In this document: one piece after another, positions 28,256 to 37,355 of the stretch | Position numbering within the stretch: position 1 is the first letter of the stretch | How the letters are laid out: each line of letters begins with the position of its first letter | Source of the DNA: Gluconacetobacter tumulisoli | GTDB lineage: Bacteria > Pseudomonadota > Alphaproteobacteria > Acetobacterales > Acetobacteraceae | Direction: 5' to 3' | Length of the DNA stretch: 52,942 nucleotides | Assembly: GCF_014174155.1 (NCBI RefSeq) | Contig: NZ_JABEQM010000021.1 | Coordinates: 1-52,942, forward strand | Notes under the pieces: model-generated | What the model was told of the DNA's origin: nothing | The model's database searches: none | What the model saw: only the letters and a program-made list of their open reading frames with translations | Program-made: the position numbers and the translations under genes

Positions 28256-29392
28256 ATGCCACCTTCCCTCCCACGTCTTGACGTTCGCGGACTTGTGCGC
28301 GCGCCGCTGGACCCGTCGCGCCACGGATTCTCGGTGCAGGTCGCCGCCGGCACGTGCCTGGCGCTGCTGGGCAATCGCGCGGCGGACCTGTCCTGCCTGC
28401 TGGATACGCTGGCCGGACACCTGCCGGCCGTGGCGGGCGGCATCGTCGTGGACGGGCAGGATGTGACCGCCCGGCCGCCCGGCCGGCGGGGGATGGGCCT
28501 GTTCAGCGCGCGCGATCCGCTGTTCGCCCATCTGACCGTGCGGCAGAACCTGGCGTTTCCGCTGGCCGCGCGGGGGATGCCCCGTCCGCAGGCCGCGGCA
28601 CGCGTGCGCGAAATCATGGCCCTGCTGGGGCTGGACGGGCAGGCGTCGCGCCGGCCGCGCGACCTGGATCCGGAACAGGCCTGGCGTGTCCGGCTGGGGC
28701 GCCTGCTGGCCTTCGCGCCCCCCGTCCTGCTGCTGGACGATCCGTTCGCGGCGCTGGAGCCCGAGGGGCGGCGGGCGATGCAAACGCTGCTGGCCCGCCT
28801 GGCGCGGGCGCAGGGCCTGACGATCCTGCTGGCCACCCGCGACCGGGAAGATGCGCTGCTGCTGGGCGACCGGATCGGGTTCCTGTCCGGGGGGACGCTG
28901 CTGCAGACGGGAACGGCGGCCGAGCTGTTCGACCGCCCGGCCTGCGACCGGGTCGCCACCGGCTTCGGCGACGCCAACAGCCTGACCGGCCGCGTCGAGT
29001 GGGTCGAGGACGACCAGGCCCGCGTCCGCCTGGCCAGCGGCGCGGTGATGGAGGCGATGGCTGCCGACGGGCTGGAAGCCGACGCGCTGTGCACGCTGTG
29101 CGTTCGGCCCGACCGGATCGCGACGCTGTTTCCCGCGGGATTTTCCGCCGGGCCTTTCCACGGCCGCGACGCGGCGGATGGCGGTGACGGCGACGTCCCC
29201 GCCACCCTCGTGGCGGTTCATCACATGGGCGATCACGTGCGCCTGCGCCTGCGCCTGCCCGACGGGCAGGAGGTCCTGGTCCGCCGCCCGCCGATCCAGA
29301 CCCTGGCCGGCCTGTCGCCCGGCCGCCGGGCCCTGCTGGCGTGGCAACCGGCGCATGCCGTGGCCTTTCCGTTTCGGGGCGAACTGGTCTAG
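28256..29392 (+). CDS. Degenerate ABC-transporter ATPase (PotA-like, probably catalytically dead)
   Basis: A 378-residue protein with the full PotA-type outline: NBD up to about residue 240, then a TOBE-like C-terminal domain. Every ATP-handling motif is altered. The Walker A position reads GNRAADLSC and lacks the lysine. The Q-loop glutamine is missing in FSARDPLFAH. The signature is LDPEQ instead of LSGGQ. Walker B is VLLLDD, with Asp where the catalytic Glu is expected. The switch His is Arg in LLATRDRED. Yet the frame is open and the D-loop and TOBE parts are normal. ATG 28256 is the start; the longer open frame upstream is antisense to the DUF883 gene. It is followed by a binding protein and a short permease, so it looks like a retained pseudo-transporter. 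Confidence 0.85.
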   Translation: MPPSLPRLDVRGLVRAPLDPSRHGFSVQVAAGTCLALLGNRAADLSCLLDTLAGHLPAVAGGIVVDGQDVTARPPGRRGMGLFSARDPLFAHLTVRQNLAFPLAARGMPRPQAAARVREIMALLGLDGQASRRPRDLDPEQAWRVRLGRLLAFAPPVLLLDDPFAALEPEGRRAMQTLLARLARAQGLTILLATRDREDALLLGDRIGFLSGGTLLQTGTAAELFDRPACDRVATGFGDANSLTGRVEWVEDDQARVRLASGAVMEAMAADGLEADALCTLCVRPDRIATLFPAGFSAGPFHGRDAADGGDGDVPATLVAVHHMGDHVRLRLRLPDGQEVLVRRPPIQTLAGLSPGRRALLAWQPAHAVAFPFRGELV

Positions 29393-29431
29393 TTTTCCGC
29401 CCTTAGTCCTTATTCGCTTTTCGTCCCCGCT

Positions 29432-30451
29432 GTGAAAGTGATCCCCCTGTCCGGTCCGTCCTGTCTGCCCTTCAGACCGTCCCGTCCTCTGTCCGGGATT
29501 CTTCTGCTGCTTGCGCTGTCGGCGCCGGCCCGGGTGGATGCCCGGGGCAGCGGGCACACGCTGGCGGTCGCGACCTGGGGCGGTGCCCTGGGCAAGGCGC
29601 AGGACCAAGCGTTCTTCCAGCCCTTCGCACGCGCCAGGGGCGTCGGCGTCCGGCGGTTTGCCTGGGATGGCGACGGACAGGTTCCGGCGAACCGTCCGGC
29701 GCGGGGGCGCCACGCCTGGGCGATGGCCCTGATGGAGGACAGCACCGCCCGCATCGCCTGCATGCAGGGGCAGTTGCAGCGCCTGGGCGGTGCCCCCGGC
29801 AGCGCGGACGCCTGCAGCGTGCCGGCGCTGCATGACGGCATCGTCCTGGCCTGGGATCGGGGCCGCGTCCCGACCGCTCCGCGCTGGAGCGATTTCTGGG
29901 ACGTTGTCCGTTATCCCGGCAAGCGGGGCCTGCGGAAGGATCCGCGCTCGACGCTGGAAATCGCGCTGATGGCCGATGGGGTGGCGCCTGGGGATGTCTA
30001 TGCCCTGCTGGCCACGCCCGAAGGCGTGGCGCGGGCGTTCCACAAGCTCAGCCAGTTGCGGCCCTATATCGTCTGGTGGACGACCGCGGCGGATTCCGCG
30101 CGGATCATCGGCAACGGCAGCGTGCTGATGACCAGCGCGGCGGCGGGCGAGGTCGCGGCGCAGGCCGCCACCGGGGGGCGGCGCGATGTCGGGCTCCAGG
30201 GCGCGCAGGGCCTGGATGACGGCCTGTCGTGGGGCATCGCCCCTGGACTGGACGCGGGCGAGCGGGACCGGGCGCGCGATCTTCTGCACTACATGGCCGG
30301 GTCGGACCGCGTGGCCCGCTTCGCCGCGCTGTATCGCGCCCGTCCCGACGACGCGGCGGCGCAGCCCCTGCCGATGGACGCAGCGTTCTGGCAGGATCAC
30401 CTGCCCGACCTGGCCCGGAAGTTCGCGGACTGGCTGGCGGCCCCCGCGTGA
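29432..30451 (+). CDS. PotD-like extracellular solute-binding protein
   Basis: A 339-residue periplasmic binding protein. A hydrophobic N-terminal signal runs from about residue 21 to 38 ([18 protein letters not shown]), then the family motif [20 protein letters not shown] starts near 48. The C-terminal lobe includes [20 protein letters not shown] and ends with a typical [18 protein letters not shown]. Relatives bind polyamines or iron chelates; the ligand here is unknown. Start GTG 29432, 40 bases after the degenerate ATPase. Its stop overlaps the start of the short permease (GTGA). Confidence 0.88.
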   Translation: MKVIPLSGPSCLPFRPSRPLSGILLLLALSAPARVDARGSGHTLAVATWGGALGKAQDQAFFQPFARARGVGVRRFAWDGDGQVPANRPARGRHAWAMALMEDSTARIACMQGQLQRLGGAPGSADACSVPALHDGIVLAWDRGRVPTAPRWSDFWDVVRYPGKRGLRKDPRSTLEIALMADGVAPGDVYALLATPEGVARAFHKLSQLRPYIVWWTTAADSARIIGNGSVLMTSAAAGEVAAQAATGGRRDVGLQGAQGLDDGLSWGIAPGLDAGERDRARDLLHYMAGSDRVARFAALYRARPDDAAAQPLPMDAAFWQDHLPDLARKFADWLAAPA

Positions 30452-30912
30452 CGGGCCTCTCGTTGTCCGGATTGGGACTGTCCGACCTGGTCATCTGCCT
30501 GGCGACGGCGGGGGCCGCCGCCGGCGTGGGGCTGGCGGCGTTCGTCCTGCTGCGCGCCGCGGGGCCGGGCCTGTCCGGCCGCGTGCTGGCGGCCTGCCTC
30601 ACCCTGGCCGTGGCCCTGGCGATTCCCGGTTGCGTGCTGGCGCTGCTGCTGCCGCGCCTGGCGGGGGGCGATGGCGGCGTGCCCCGTGCCGTCCTGCAAG
30701 GGCTGTGCCTTGTGCCGCTGGTGGTGCTGCCGCCATTGGGGGCGATCTGCCGGCTGCCGGCGGGCCTGGCCCGCACGGCGGAAGGGCTGGGGGCGGGGCA
30801 GGGTATGCGGGCGCGCATGCTGTGGCTGCCGCTGCTGGGGCCGTCCGGCCTGGCGGCGTTGCTGCTGGCGGTCGGCGGGTCGGTGCTGGTCGCGCTGGTC
30901 GATGTGCGATAG
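30448..30912 (+). CDS. Short ABC-permease-like membrane protein
   Basis: A 154-residue protein starting at GTG 30448, inside the stop of the binding protein gene. Four hydrophobic segments are visible, near residues 8-30, 39-60, 73-95 and 128-150, whereas binding-protein-dependent permeases usually have six and about 270 residues. The loop [26 protein letters not shown] matches the EAA coupling-loop pattern that docks to the ATPase. No missing N-terminal half is found in other frames, because the upstream bases encode the binding protein. It is either a minimal permease or a remnant. Confidence 0.65.
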   Translation: MTGLSLSGLGLSDLVICLATAGAAAGVGLAAFVLLRAAGPGLSGRVLAACLTLAVALAIPGCVLALLLPRLAGGDGGVPRAVLQGLCLVPLVVLPPLGAICRLPAGLARTAEGLGAGQGMRARMLWLPLLGPSGLAALLLAVGGSVLVALVDVR

Positions 30913-30971
30913 GTCGGCCTTGCCGCGCCTTTTTCTTTCCGGCACGGGCCGGAGTGCGTAAAACAGCCCCC

Positions 30972-31502
30972 ATGACCGATTCTCCCCCTTTCTGGCAGGT
31001 CCGCCGCCTGGACGAGATGACGACCGAGGAATGGGAATCGCTGTGTGACGGCTGCGGCCGGTGCTGCCTGCACAAGCTGCGCGAGGACGAGACCGATACG
31101 GTCCTGTATACCGACGTGGCCTGCAGGCTGCTGGATACCGACACATGTCGGTGCTCGGATTATGCGGACCGGCAGCGCAAGGTACCGGATTGCGTGCGGC
31201 TGACCCCGGCCGCGCTGGCGGATATCGACTGGTTGCCGCCATCCTGCGCCTATCGGCTGGTGGCGGCCGGCCGGCCCCTGGCGTGGTGGCATCCGCTGGT
31301 GTCGGGCCGGCCGGAAACGGTGCATGAGGCCGGGGTTTCGGTGCGCGGCCGCGCCATCAGCGAACGACGCGCCGGCCCGCTGGAACATCATATCGCCGAT
31401 TGGCCGGGCCAGATGCCTGCCGCGCGCAAGCCCCGGGTCCGCCGGCTCGCACGGGACCTGAAGGTCGGCGATCGGTCCGGCCCGGACGACGGGTCCCGAT
31501 GA
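30972..31502 (+). CDS. YcgN-family cysteine cluster protein (UPF0260)
   Basis: A 176-residue protein with the conserved metal-binding-like pattern CDGCGRCC at residues 27-34, CxC in [10 protein letters not shown], and later C residues in VPDCVRL and PPSCAYR. This is the zinc/iron-sulfur cluster-type domain of UPF0260 proteins such as E. coli YcgN; the function is unknown. The end overlaps the start of the DUF45 peptidase gene by four bases (ATGA), so the two are likely translated together. The last 25 residues are basic and polar. Confidence 0.87.
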   Translation: MTDSPPFWQVRRLDEMTTEEWESLCDGCGRCCLHKLREDETDTVLYTDVACRLLDTDTCRCSDYADRQRKVPDCVRLTPAALADIDWLPPSCAYRLVAAGRPLAWWHPLVSGRPETVHEAGVSVRGRAISERRAGPLEHHIADWPGQMPAARKPRVRRLARDLKVGDRSGPDDGSR

Positions 31503-32221
31503 CGGCCGCCCTGTCCGACGGTCGGGGCGGGATGGGCGAGACGATTCATCTGGCAGGGCGCGAGATCCCGCTGCGCTGGCGCAGTTCGGCGCGGGCGCGC
31601 CGGGTGTCGCTGCGGATCGATCCGCGCGGCGGCGGGGTCGTCGTCACGCTGCCGCCCCGTGCGGGGCGCGAGGCCGGATTGACCTTGCTGCGCGCGCATG
31701 CCGCCTGGGTGGTGGCGCGGATCGACACGCTGCCCACCCCGACGCCCTGGCAGGATGGCGGGCAGGTCCTGCTGGACGGCCGGCCGCATGCCATCCGCCA
31801 CTGCCCGCAGGGCCGGCGCGGCGTCTGGATCGAGGACGGCGTCGTCCTGGTCAGCGGCGAGGCCCCGTTCCTGCAAAGGCGCCTGGGCGCCTTCCTGCGG
31901 CGCGAAGCCGGGGTGCGGCTGGGCGCGCGGGTGGCGGAACTGGCCGCCCGGTCGGGCCTGCGTCCCCGGCGCCTGACGATCAAGGATACCAGCAGCCGGT
32001 GGGGCAGTTGCAACGCCGAGGGCACGGTGATGCTGAGCTGGCGGCTGCTGATGGCCCCGGCCGAGGTCCAGCATTACGTCATCGCCCACGAACTGGCGCA
32101 TCTGCGGCACCTGAATCACGGCCCCGATTTCTGGGCCCTGGTCGCCACCCTGACCCCGCATCGCCGCGCGGCAGAGGCCTGGCTGCGCCGCCACGGCACG
32201 GCGCTGCTGCGTGCCGCATAG
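31499..32221 (+). CDS. M48-type metallopeptidase (DUF45/YgjP-like)
   Basis: A 240-residue soluble protein. The zinc motif is [11 protein letters not shown] (HExxH, then a further H six residues on), preceded by the conserved SSRWGSCN strand, the hallmark of YgjP-type DUF45 proteins. The N-terminal half is beta-rich, with [21 protein letters not shown] 31499 overlaps the upstream stop; ATG 31532 is a possible later start, and family similarity begins near it. Substrates are unknown for the family. The tRNA-Leu gene follows after 63 bases. Confidence 0.88.
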   Translation: MTAALSDGRGGMGETIHLAGREIPLRWRSSARARRVSLRIDPRGGGVVVTLPPRAGREAGLTLLRAHAAWVVARIDTLPTPTPWQDGGQVLLDGRPHAIRHCPQGRRGVWIEDGVVLVSGEAPFLQRRLGAFLRREAGVRLGARVAELAARSGLRPRRLTIKDTSSRWGSCNAEGTVMLSWRLLMAPAEVQHYVIAHELAHLRHLNHGPDFWALVATLTPHRRAAEAWLRRHGTALLRAA

Positions 32222-32284
32222 GCGGAGAAAAACCCCCGCCACCGGATTTTACGGGTTCGGCGAGTGTGCTAGAGGGCGAGCCGG

Positions 32285-32370
32285 GCGAGCTTGGCGGAAT
32301 GGTAGACGCACGAGACTTAAAATCTTGCGCCCGCAAGGGCGTGCGGGTTCGAGTCCCGCAGCTCGCACCA
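32285..32370 (+). tRNA. tRNA-Leu (anticodon UAA)
   Basis: The cloverleaf reads clearly: acceptor gcgagct / agctcgc, D arm gcg...cgc, anticodon loop cttaaaa with anticodon taa at 32318-32320, a long class II variable arm (cgcccgcaagggcgt), T arm gcggg-ttcgagt-cccgc, discriminator A and an encoded CCA. The long variable arm and UAA anticodon identify leucine. Confidence 0.97.
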
Positions 32371-32403
32371 GCCTGTCTGTCGCAGGTCGCGTCCTGAACC
32401 GGA

Positions 32404-32466
32404 GCGCCCTTTTATCCTGAAACAGGATGTTTCTGACGCCGGCCGTTCGTGCCGCATAAAGGGCGC
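32404..32466. terminator. Nested hairpins between tRNA-Leu and the FxLYD gene
   Basis: A perfect ATCCTG-AAA-CAGGAT hairpin (32414-32428) sits inside an outer inverted repeat gcgccctttTat...ATAAAGGGCGC. It lies between convergent transcripts and is the likely terminator for the tRNA and the opposing gene. It does not match the dispersed repeat. Confidence 0.5.
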
Positions 32467-32473
32467 GTGCCCC

Positions 32474-32790
32474 TCAGCGGGCTGCCGGCACGGTCCGGAT
32501 CCGCGCCAGCCCGAAATCCGCGAACAGCGTCCAGGCCCGGGCATGGAACGTCCAGCGTCCGTCGGGCGGCAGATCGTGGGTTTCGTCGATGGCGCTGCCG
32601 ATGATCGTGCCGTGTTCGCCGTACAGGTTGAACATCACCGTGGCCGTTTGCAGCATCCGGCCCGACCGGTTTTCGGCGGTGCCGACGATGGCGTGCCGGC
32701 CGCCTGCCTCGTTCACCGATCGGGCTTCGCGGACGATGAGGTCCTGCGCGTGGGCGGGGAGGGCGGGCAGCACCGGCAGGGCGGCCAATA
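32474..32790 (-). CDS. Exported FxLYD-domain protein, start uncertain
   Basis: About 100 residues with a hydrophobic leader (LLAALPVLPALPAHAQD) followed by a small FxLYD-type beta domain: VNEAGGRHAIVGTAENRSG and MFNLYGEHG..IIGSAIDET. The family is exported and of unknown function. No ATG precedes the leader: the open frame runs back through the dispersed repeat to an ATG at 32977, giving the phantom peptide DRGPGPQALVGPGKAR seen in other repeat copies. TTG near 32772 or CTA-flanking codons are possible starts. The end coordinate given is therefore approximate. Confidence 0.6.
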
Positions 32791-32792
32791 GT

Positions 32793-32925
32793 AATGATAG
32801 AACCCGGGCTTTGCCCGGACCCACCAGGGCCTGAGGCCCTGGACCCCGATCATGCACCACCGACCGGGTTTCAAAGGGGTGGGGTCCTCTGGCGGGTTTC
32901 AGGGCAGCGCCCCGGGGCTTGCGGT
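32793..32925. repeat. Dispersed hairpin repeat, module B (inverted) + module C
   Basis: Inverted module B (cccgggctttgcccgg, then ccagggcctgaggccctggaccccgat) followed by module C (accgggtttcaaa and ccccggggctt). It covers the expected promoter and start region of the FxLYD gene and extends to within about 60 bases of the nadK stop, a co-directional gap. Confidence 0.75.
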
Positions 32926-32986
32926 CGAACGGCGATTCATGACGCGGATGGGTATGAATGCGGCACCTGTCGGACAATGGGCGGGG

Positions 32987-33793
32987 CTATACGGTGAATT
33001 GTTCGGCCAGGATGCGTTCGGACAGGCTCTGGTCCGGGTCGAACAGCAAGGTGGTGTGCAGCGTCCGGTCTTCCTCGATCGCGACCGAGATCACGTCGCG
33101 GACCTCGGTGAAATCGGCGACGGCGGCGACGGGGCGCTTCTCGTGCTCGAGGATCGTGAAACTGACCCGCGCGGTGGAGGGCAGAAGCGCGCCGCGCCAG
33201 CGCCGGGGGCGGAAGGCGCTGATCGGCGTCAGCGGCAGAAGGTTGGCCGACAGCGGCACGATCGGCCCGTGTGCCGACAAATTATAGGCCGTCGATCCGG
33301 CGGGGGTCGAGACCAGTACCCCGTCGCAGATCAGTTCGGACAGGCGTTCGCGGCCGTCGACCTCGATGCGGATCTTGGCGGCCTGGCGGGTCTGGCGGAA
33401 CAGGAACACGTCGTTCAGCGCCAGCGCCTCGATCACCTCGCCGGCCCGGGTGGTGGTCTGCATGCGCAGCGGGTGCAGCGTCGCCGCCTGCGTCTTGGCC
33501 AGATGGGCCGGCAGATCGTCGGGGATCGCCGGGTTCATCAGGAACCCCACCGACCCGCAATTGATCCCGTAGACGGGGATATTGCGGCCCAGGGTGGTAT
33601 GCAGGATCTCCAGCATGAAGCCGTCGCCGCCGAGGCAGATGATGGCATCGGCCTCCAGCGGGTCATGCTGGCCGTAGCGGGCGGTCAGGATTTCCAGCGT
33701 CTGGCGGGCGCCGGTGTTGGGCGCCGCGACGAAGGCGAAACGGCTCGGTATCATGCCGATGGGCCAGGGCGGGGGCTGGTGGGGTTCGGTCAT
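32987..33793 (-). CDS. nadK: NAD kinase
   Basis: A 268-residue ATP-NAD kinase that makes NADP. The diagnostic motif GGDGFML (canonical GGDGTxL with Phe, as in many alphaproteobacterial members) lies near residue 55, after [16 protein letters not shown] follows near residue 77. The [21 protein letters not shown] segment near residue 165 is the second conserved block. The start ATG at 33793 could be replaced by 33754 (MIPSRFAF). The stop lies about 60 bases from a dispersed repeat. An unannotated 459-base gap lies upstream. Confidence 0.95.
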   Translation of the reverse strand: MTEPHQPPPWPIGMIPSRFAFVAAPNTGARQTLEILTARYGQHDPLEADAIICLGGDGFMLEILHTTLGRNIPVYGINCGSVGFLMNPAIPDDLPAHLAKTQAATLHPLRMQTTTRAGEVIEALALNDVFLFRQTRQAAKIRIEVDGRERLSELICDGVLVSTPAGSTAYNLSAHGPIVPLSANLLPLTPISAFRPRRWRGALLPSTARVSFTILEHEKRPVAAVADFTEVRDVISVAIEEDRTLHTTLLFDPDQSLSERILAEQFTV

Positions 33794-34252
33794 CGGGCGG
33801 CGCGGGGCGTCGGCGAAACGGGAAGCATGGACAGGGGCATCGTCGTCACAGGGGCAGGCGGCGATGAGCGGTCACCGCTGTCCCGGCGCGCACCTGCCGC
33901 GCCGGGGCCGGCCGATCGGCGCGGATCGCGGCCTCGACCCGGTGGGGCGCCCGGTCGATAATGTCCGGCAGGGACGACCCGGGGGCCATCTGGGCGACGG
34001 TGGCGCGCACGTGAAACTCCATCCGAGGGGGGGCGGGGGCATTCGCCGGGCGCCCCGGGCGTCGCCCTGTCGTTCTGCCCCGTGCTTCCGCGCGAACCGC
34101 ACGTGGCATGCCGATCATGACCCATTGCTTATAAGGGGCCGGCCGACGGGACTGCAACAGCCACCGTCAGGGTCGCCCGGCCCGATGCGGGGGCGGTGCT
34201 TGGGCCGTCGGCCAGCGCGGGATATGATCCTCCATCCTCTGGCGGAGCAGTC
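33794..34252. other. 459-base gap between nadK and the CDF gene
   Basis: Divergent gap between nadK (minus) and the CDF transporter (plus). Apart from the doubtful 58-codon frame at 33846-34022, nothing was recognised. It contains GC-rich runs (gggggggcgg near 34024) but no repeat module, no clear promoter and no tRNA. Confidence 0.4.
33846..34022 (-). CDS. Possible small hypothetical protein
   Basis: A 58-codon frame ([12 protein letters not shown]...) in the 459-base gap between nadK and the CDF transporter. The codon pattern looks coding: third positions are mostly G or C and the composition is mixed rather than arginine-rich like the shadow frames. The frame stays open upstream to 34157, but that extension is low-complexity. 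No family is recognised and no ribosome binding site stands out. It would be the last gene of a short minus-strand unit before nadK. Confidence 0.25.
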   Translation of the reverse strand: MEFHVRATVAQMAPGSSLPDIIDRAPHRVEAAIRADRPAPARQVRAGTAVTAHRRLPL

Positions 34253-35197
34253 ATGGCCCCCTCGTCCTCCCGTTTCGTGGTTTATGCGGCATTGTCGGGC
34301 AACCTGCTGATCGCGTTGGTGAAATTCGGCGCAGCGGCACTGACCGGCAGTGCGGCGATGCTGAGCGAGGCGATCCATTCCCTGATCGATACCGGCAACC
34401 AGGTGCTGCTTCTGGTGGGCATGCGGCGTGCGGCCCGGCCGGCGACGGCGTCGCATCCGTTCGGTTACGGGCTCGAACTGTATTTCTGGACCTTCGTGGT
34501 GGCGTTGCTGATCTTCGGGGTCGGGGCCGGCGTGTCGGTCCTGGAAGGGATCGCCCGGATCCGCCATCCGCATCCCGTTGACCATGTGGCGGTCAACTAC
34601 GCCGTCCTGGCCATCGCCCTGGTGTTCGAGGGCGCGGTCTGGCTGACGGCGCTGCGAACGTTCCGCCGCCACGGCAAGGGCCGGCGCGGCTGGATCGAGG
34701 CGGTGCGGCACAGCAAGGACCCGACCGTCTTCACCGTGTTGTTCGAGGATACGGCCGCGCTGTGCGGCCTTGTGGTCGCGTTGTTGGGCACGATCCTGTC
34801 GGACCTGTTCGACCTGCCGGTCCTGGACGGGGCGGCGTCGATCGTGATCGGGGCGATCCTGGCATTCACGGCCATGTTCCTGGCGCGGGAATCGCAATCC
34901 CTGCTGACCGGCGAGGGCATGGCGGCGGAAGGGCTGGCCCGCGTCCGCGCCATCGCCCTGGCGGAACCGGGCGTGCTGGGCCTGAATGAGATCCGGTCCA
35001 TGCATTTCGGCCCGTCGGACGTGCTGGTGGCGATCAGCCTGGATTTCGATGATGCCGTGTCGGCCGGCCGGGTCGAGGATGCGGTGTCGCGCATCGAACG
35101 ACGGGTCAAGGAAAGCTTCCCCGAAATCACCCACACGTTCATCGAGGCGCAGAATGGCCAGGACCGCCTGGCCGCTGGCGCCCCGAGAATGGCCTGA
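34253..35197 (+). CDS. Cation diffusion facilitator family transporter
   Basis: A 314-residue inner-membrane metal/proton antiporter of the CDF family. Six hydrophobic segments start with SGNLLIALVKFGAAALTGSAAM; the metal-site helix carries SEAIHSLID (HxxxD) near residues 41-45, and a later helix carries FEDTAALCGLVVALLG, with acidic residues in the usual position. The C-terminal soluble domain (VRAIALAEPGVLGLNEIRSMHFGPSDVLVAIS) is the dimerising metallochaperone-like fold. Zinc, iron or manganese export is likely; the metal cannot be told. ATG 34253 follows ggcggagcagtc; the longer frame to 34196 lacks support. Confidence 0.92.
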   Translation: MAPSSSRFVVYAALSGNLLIALVKFGAAALTGSAAMLSEAIHSLIDTGNQVLLLVGMRRAARPATASHPFGYGLELYFWTFVVALLIFGVGAGVSVLEGIARIRHPHPVDHVAVNYAVLAIALVFEGAVWLTALRTFRRHGKGRRGWIEAVRHSKDPTVFTVLFEDTAALCGLVVALLGTILSDLFDLPVLDGAASIVIGAILAFTAMFLARESQSLLTGEGMAAEGLARVRAIALAEPGVLGLNEIRSMHFGPSDVLVAISLDFDDAVSAGRVEDAVSRIERRVKESFPEITHTFIEAQNGQDRLAAGAPRMA

Positions 35198-35236
35198 CAT
35201 GCGGCCTGTCGGCCGATCCGACGCGTGCCGCCAGCT

Positions 35237-35357
35237 TCCCTGGACCCCGATCCGGGAACAGGTCCGAGCTTTTGGCCGTGCCCCTCGCCGACCGGATTTC
35301 AAAGGCGACGCCTTTGATGGGGTTCAAGGGGCAACGCCCCTTGGGCCGGCGCCCCGT
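35237..35357. repeat. Dispersed hairpin repeat, partial module B (inverted) + module C
   Basis: Partial inverted module B (ctggaccccgatccggg) followed by module C: accggatttcaaaggc-gac-gcctttgatgggg, then caaggggcaacgccccttgg. The last arm runs up to the serB stop. It has the same B-then-C order as the copy at 32793. The gap lies between convergent CDF and serB genes. Confidence 0.8.
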
Positions 35358-36253
35358 CAGTCCACGCTAACGAAGGACGCAGCCGGATAACCCTGGGCGA
35401 ACAGCAGGGTGCGCAGGGTGGTATGATCGACGCGGTTGGTCACTGCCGCGCGTACGATCGGCTTGCCGTGGAAGGCGATGCCCAGCCCGGCCTCGCGCAG
35501 CATGGCCAGGTCGTTGGCGCCGTCACCGACGGCCATGGTGGCGGCAGGCTTCAGCCGGCCGGCCTCGGCCAGGCGATGCAGGTGCGCGCGCTTGGCGTCC
35601 GGGCCCAGGATCGGTGTGCCGACCTCGCCGGTCAGGGTGCCGTCCCGGCTTTCCAGCACGTTGGCATGATGTTCGGAAAACCCGCACAGCGCCGCGACCC
35701 GGCCGGTGAAGAAGGTGAAGCCCCCCGACACCAGCGCGGTGTGCGCGTTGCGCGCACGCATCGTGGCCACCAGTTCGCGCGCGCCTTCGTTCAGCCGCAC
35801 ATCCTTCCATGCGGTGTCCAGCAGCGAGGCCGGCAGGCCCTTCAGCAGGCCGACCCGCTCACGCAGCGCGGATTCGAAATCGATCTCGCCATTCATCGAC
35901 CGCCGCGTGATCTCGGCGATGCGCTCGCCGATCCCGGCATGGGCGGCCAGGTCGTCCAGGGTCTCGTTCGCGACGATGGTGCTGTCCATATCCGCGACCA
36001 GAAGCCCTTTGCGTCGTCCGCGCGAACGCGTCAGAAGGGTGTCGACATGGCGGGGGCCGAAGACCGCGCGGATCGTGTCCAGCGTCGGCATGCCCGGCCC
36101 GGGGGCGGGACAGGGGATATCCACGGCCTCACCGGGTGACAGGATGACGGGCGCGCCGCCCTTGACCATGTCGCGCGCGGCGCGGACCTGGGCGTCGGTC
36201 AGGGTCGTGGCGTCGCGGCGGGCGACGAGCGTAAGGGTATGGGACAGCGACAT
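35357..36253 (-). CDS. serB: Phosphoserine phosphatase
   Basis: A 298-residue HAD-family enzyme completing serine synthesis from 3-phosphoserine. The nucleophile motif is ADMDSTIVANETL near residue 88, followed by the Ser motif SGGFTFFTGRVA, and the C-terminal acidic motif VGDGANDLAMLREAGLGIAF. The first about 75 residues are a weak ACT-like regulatory region seen in longer SerB proteins. It is divergent from miaA with only 29 bases between start codons, so both promoters overlap. The stop abuts a dispersed repeat. Confidence 0.94.
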   Translation of the reverse strand: MSLSHTLTLVARRDATTLTDAQVRAARDMVKGGAPVILSPGEAVDIPCPAPGPGMPTLDTIRAVFGPRHVDTLLTRSRGRRKGLLVADMDSTIVANETLDDLAAHAGIGERIAEITRRSMNGEIDFESALRERVGLLKGLPASLLDTAWKDVRLNEGARELVATMRARNAHTALVSGGFTFFTGRVAALCGFSEHHANVLESRDGTLTGEVGTPILGPDAKRAHLHRLAEAGRLKPAATMAVGDGANDLAMLREAGLGIAFHGKPIVRAAVTNRVDHTTLRTLLFAQGYPAASFVSVD

Positions 36254-36282
36254 GACGCAAGGCGTGTGGCAGGGATGACGGC

Positions 36283-37281
36283 ATGACGCAAGCGGCGGAT
36301 GGGCCCGCGCGGCCGGTCGTGGTGATCGCGGGGCCGACCTGTTCGGGGAAATCGGCGCTGGCCCTGGCGGTTGCGCGCGCGGTCCGGGGGATGATCGTCA
36401 ACGCGGATTCCATGCAGGTCTATCGTGACCTGCGGATCTTGACCGCCCGTCCGTCGCCGGCGGACGAGGACGCGGTGCCGCATCGCCTGTATGGGGTGCT
36501 GCCGGCCGCGGAAACCGGCAGCGTCGCGTGGTGGCGCCAGCGGGCGGTCGCGGAAATCGAGGCCGCGTGGGCCGAAGCCCGGGTTCCGGTGCTGTGCGGC
36601 GGCACGGGCATGTATCTGCGGGCGCTGACCGACGGCCTGACGGACATCCCCGATCCCGGTCCCGCCGCCCGGGCGGAGGCCCGGGCGCTGGCCGCGGCCG
36701 AAGGCCCTGCCGCCCTGCATGCCCGCCTGGCGGAAGTGGATCCCGAGAGCGCCGCCACGCTGCATCCCGCCGACACCCAGCGGATCGCCCGTGCGTGGGA
36801 GGTCTGGTCCGGCACCGGACGGGGCATCGCCCGCTGGCGGCGGGAGGCGACGCTGCCGCCGCTGGCCTGCCGTTTCGTCGCCATACGCCTGGATCCGCCA
36901 CGCGACATGCTGCGTGCGGCGATCGCGGTCCGGTTCGCGGCGATGGTGCGGGCCGGCGCGCTGGACGAGGTCCGCGCCCTGCTGGCCCGGGATCTGTCGC
37001 CCGCGTTGCCGGCGATGCGGGCGCACGGCGTCCCCGAACTGGCCGCCCATCTGCGGGGCGAGATCACGCTGGACGAGGCCGAACGCCGCGCGGTCCTGGC
37101 CACCGGGCGCTATACGCGGCGGCAATCGACCTGGTTCGGCCACCATTCCCTGGCCGCGCCCGATGACAGTCGGGTGATCGGGACAAGAATATCCGCGGAT
37201 GCGCAACAAATGGAAAGAAACGACGACGATATCGTTTCTTTTATTCTAAACCGGATTGACGCGGGCCGGAGCATTCCCTAA
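36283..37281 (+). CDS. miaA: tRNA dimethylallyltransferase
   Basis: A 332-residue enzyme that transfers a dimethylallyl group to A37 of tRNAs reading codons starting with U, such as the tRNA-Leu(UAA) in this window. The P-loop GPTCSGKSAL is near residue 16; NADSMQVYRDL near 39 and GGTGMYLRAL near 107 complete the catalytic core. The C-terminal TRRQSTWF segment is typical. It is 75 bases upstream of ilvB, possibly co-transcribed. The last 30 residues are not conserved. Confidence 0.95.
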   Translation: MTQAADGPARPVVVIAGPTCSGKSALALAVARAVRGMIVNADSMQVYRDLRILTARPSPADEDAVPHRLYGVLPAAETGSVAWWRQRAVAEIEAAWAEARVPVLCGGTGMYLRALTDGLTDIPDPGPAARAEARALAAAEGPAALHARLAEVDPESAATLHPADTQRIARAWEVWSGTGRGIARWRREATLPPLACRFVAIRLDPPRDMLRAAIAVRFAAMVRAGALDEVRALLARDLSPALPAMRAHGVPELAAHLRGEITLDEAERRAVLATGRYTRRQSTWFGHHSLAAPDDSRVIGTRISADAQQMERNDDDIVSFILNRIDAGRSIP

Positions 37282-37355
37282 ACCCACCCGACATTCCGTC
37301 CGGATGGGCCTCGCTGGGGGCCCTCCTGAACACGCCGGACGGAGGAGCCAGGGAT

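Noticed and set aside
29432-30912. Frameshift or missing N-terminal half of the short permease
   Set aside because: The bases upstream of its GTG are fully occupied by the binding-protein gene, and the GTGA overlap is clean, so there is no room for a lost half at this place.
32404-32466. tRNA-Leu integration (att) site
   Set aside because: The inverted repeat downstream is not a direct copy of the tRNA 3-prime end, and no integrase is present.
37282-37355. Leader-peptide attenuator upstream of ilvB
   Set aside because: No short frame with runs of Leu, Val or Ile codons and no alternative hairpin pair were found.
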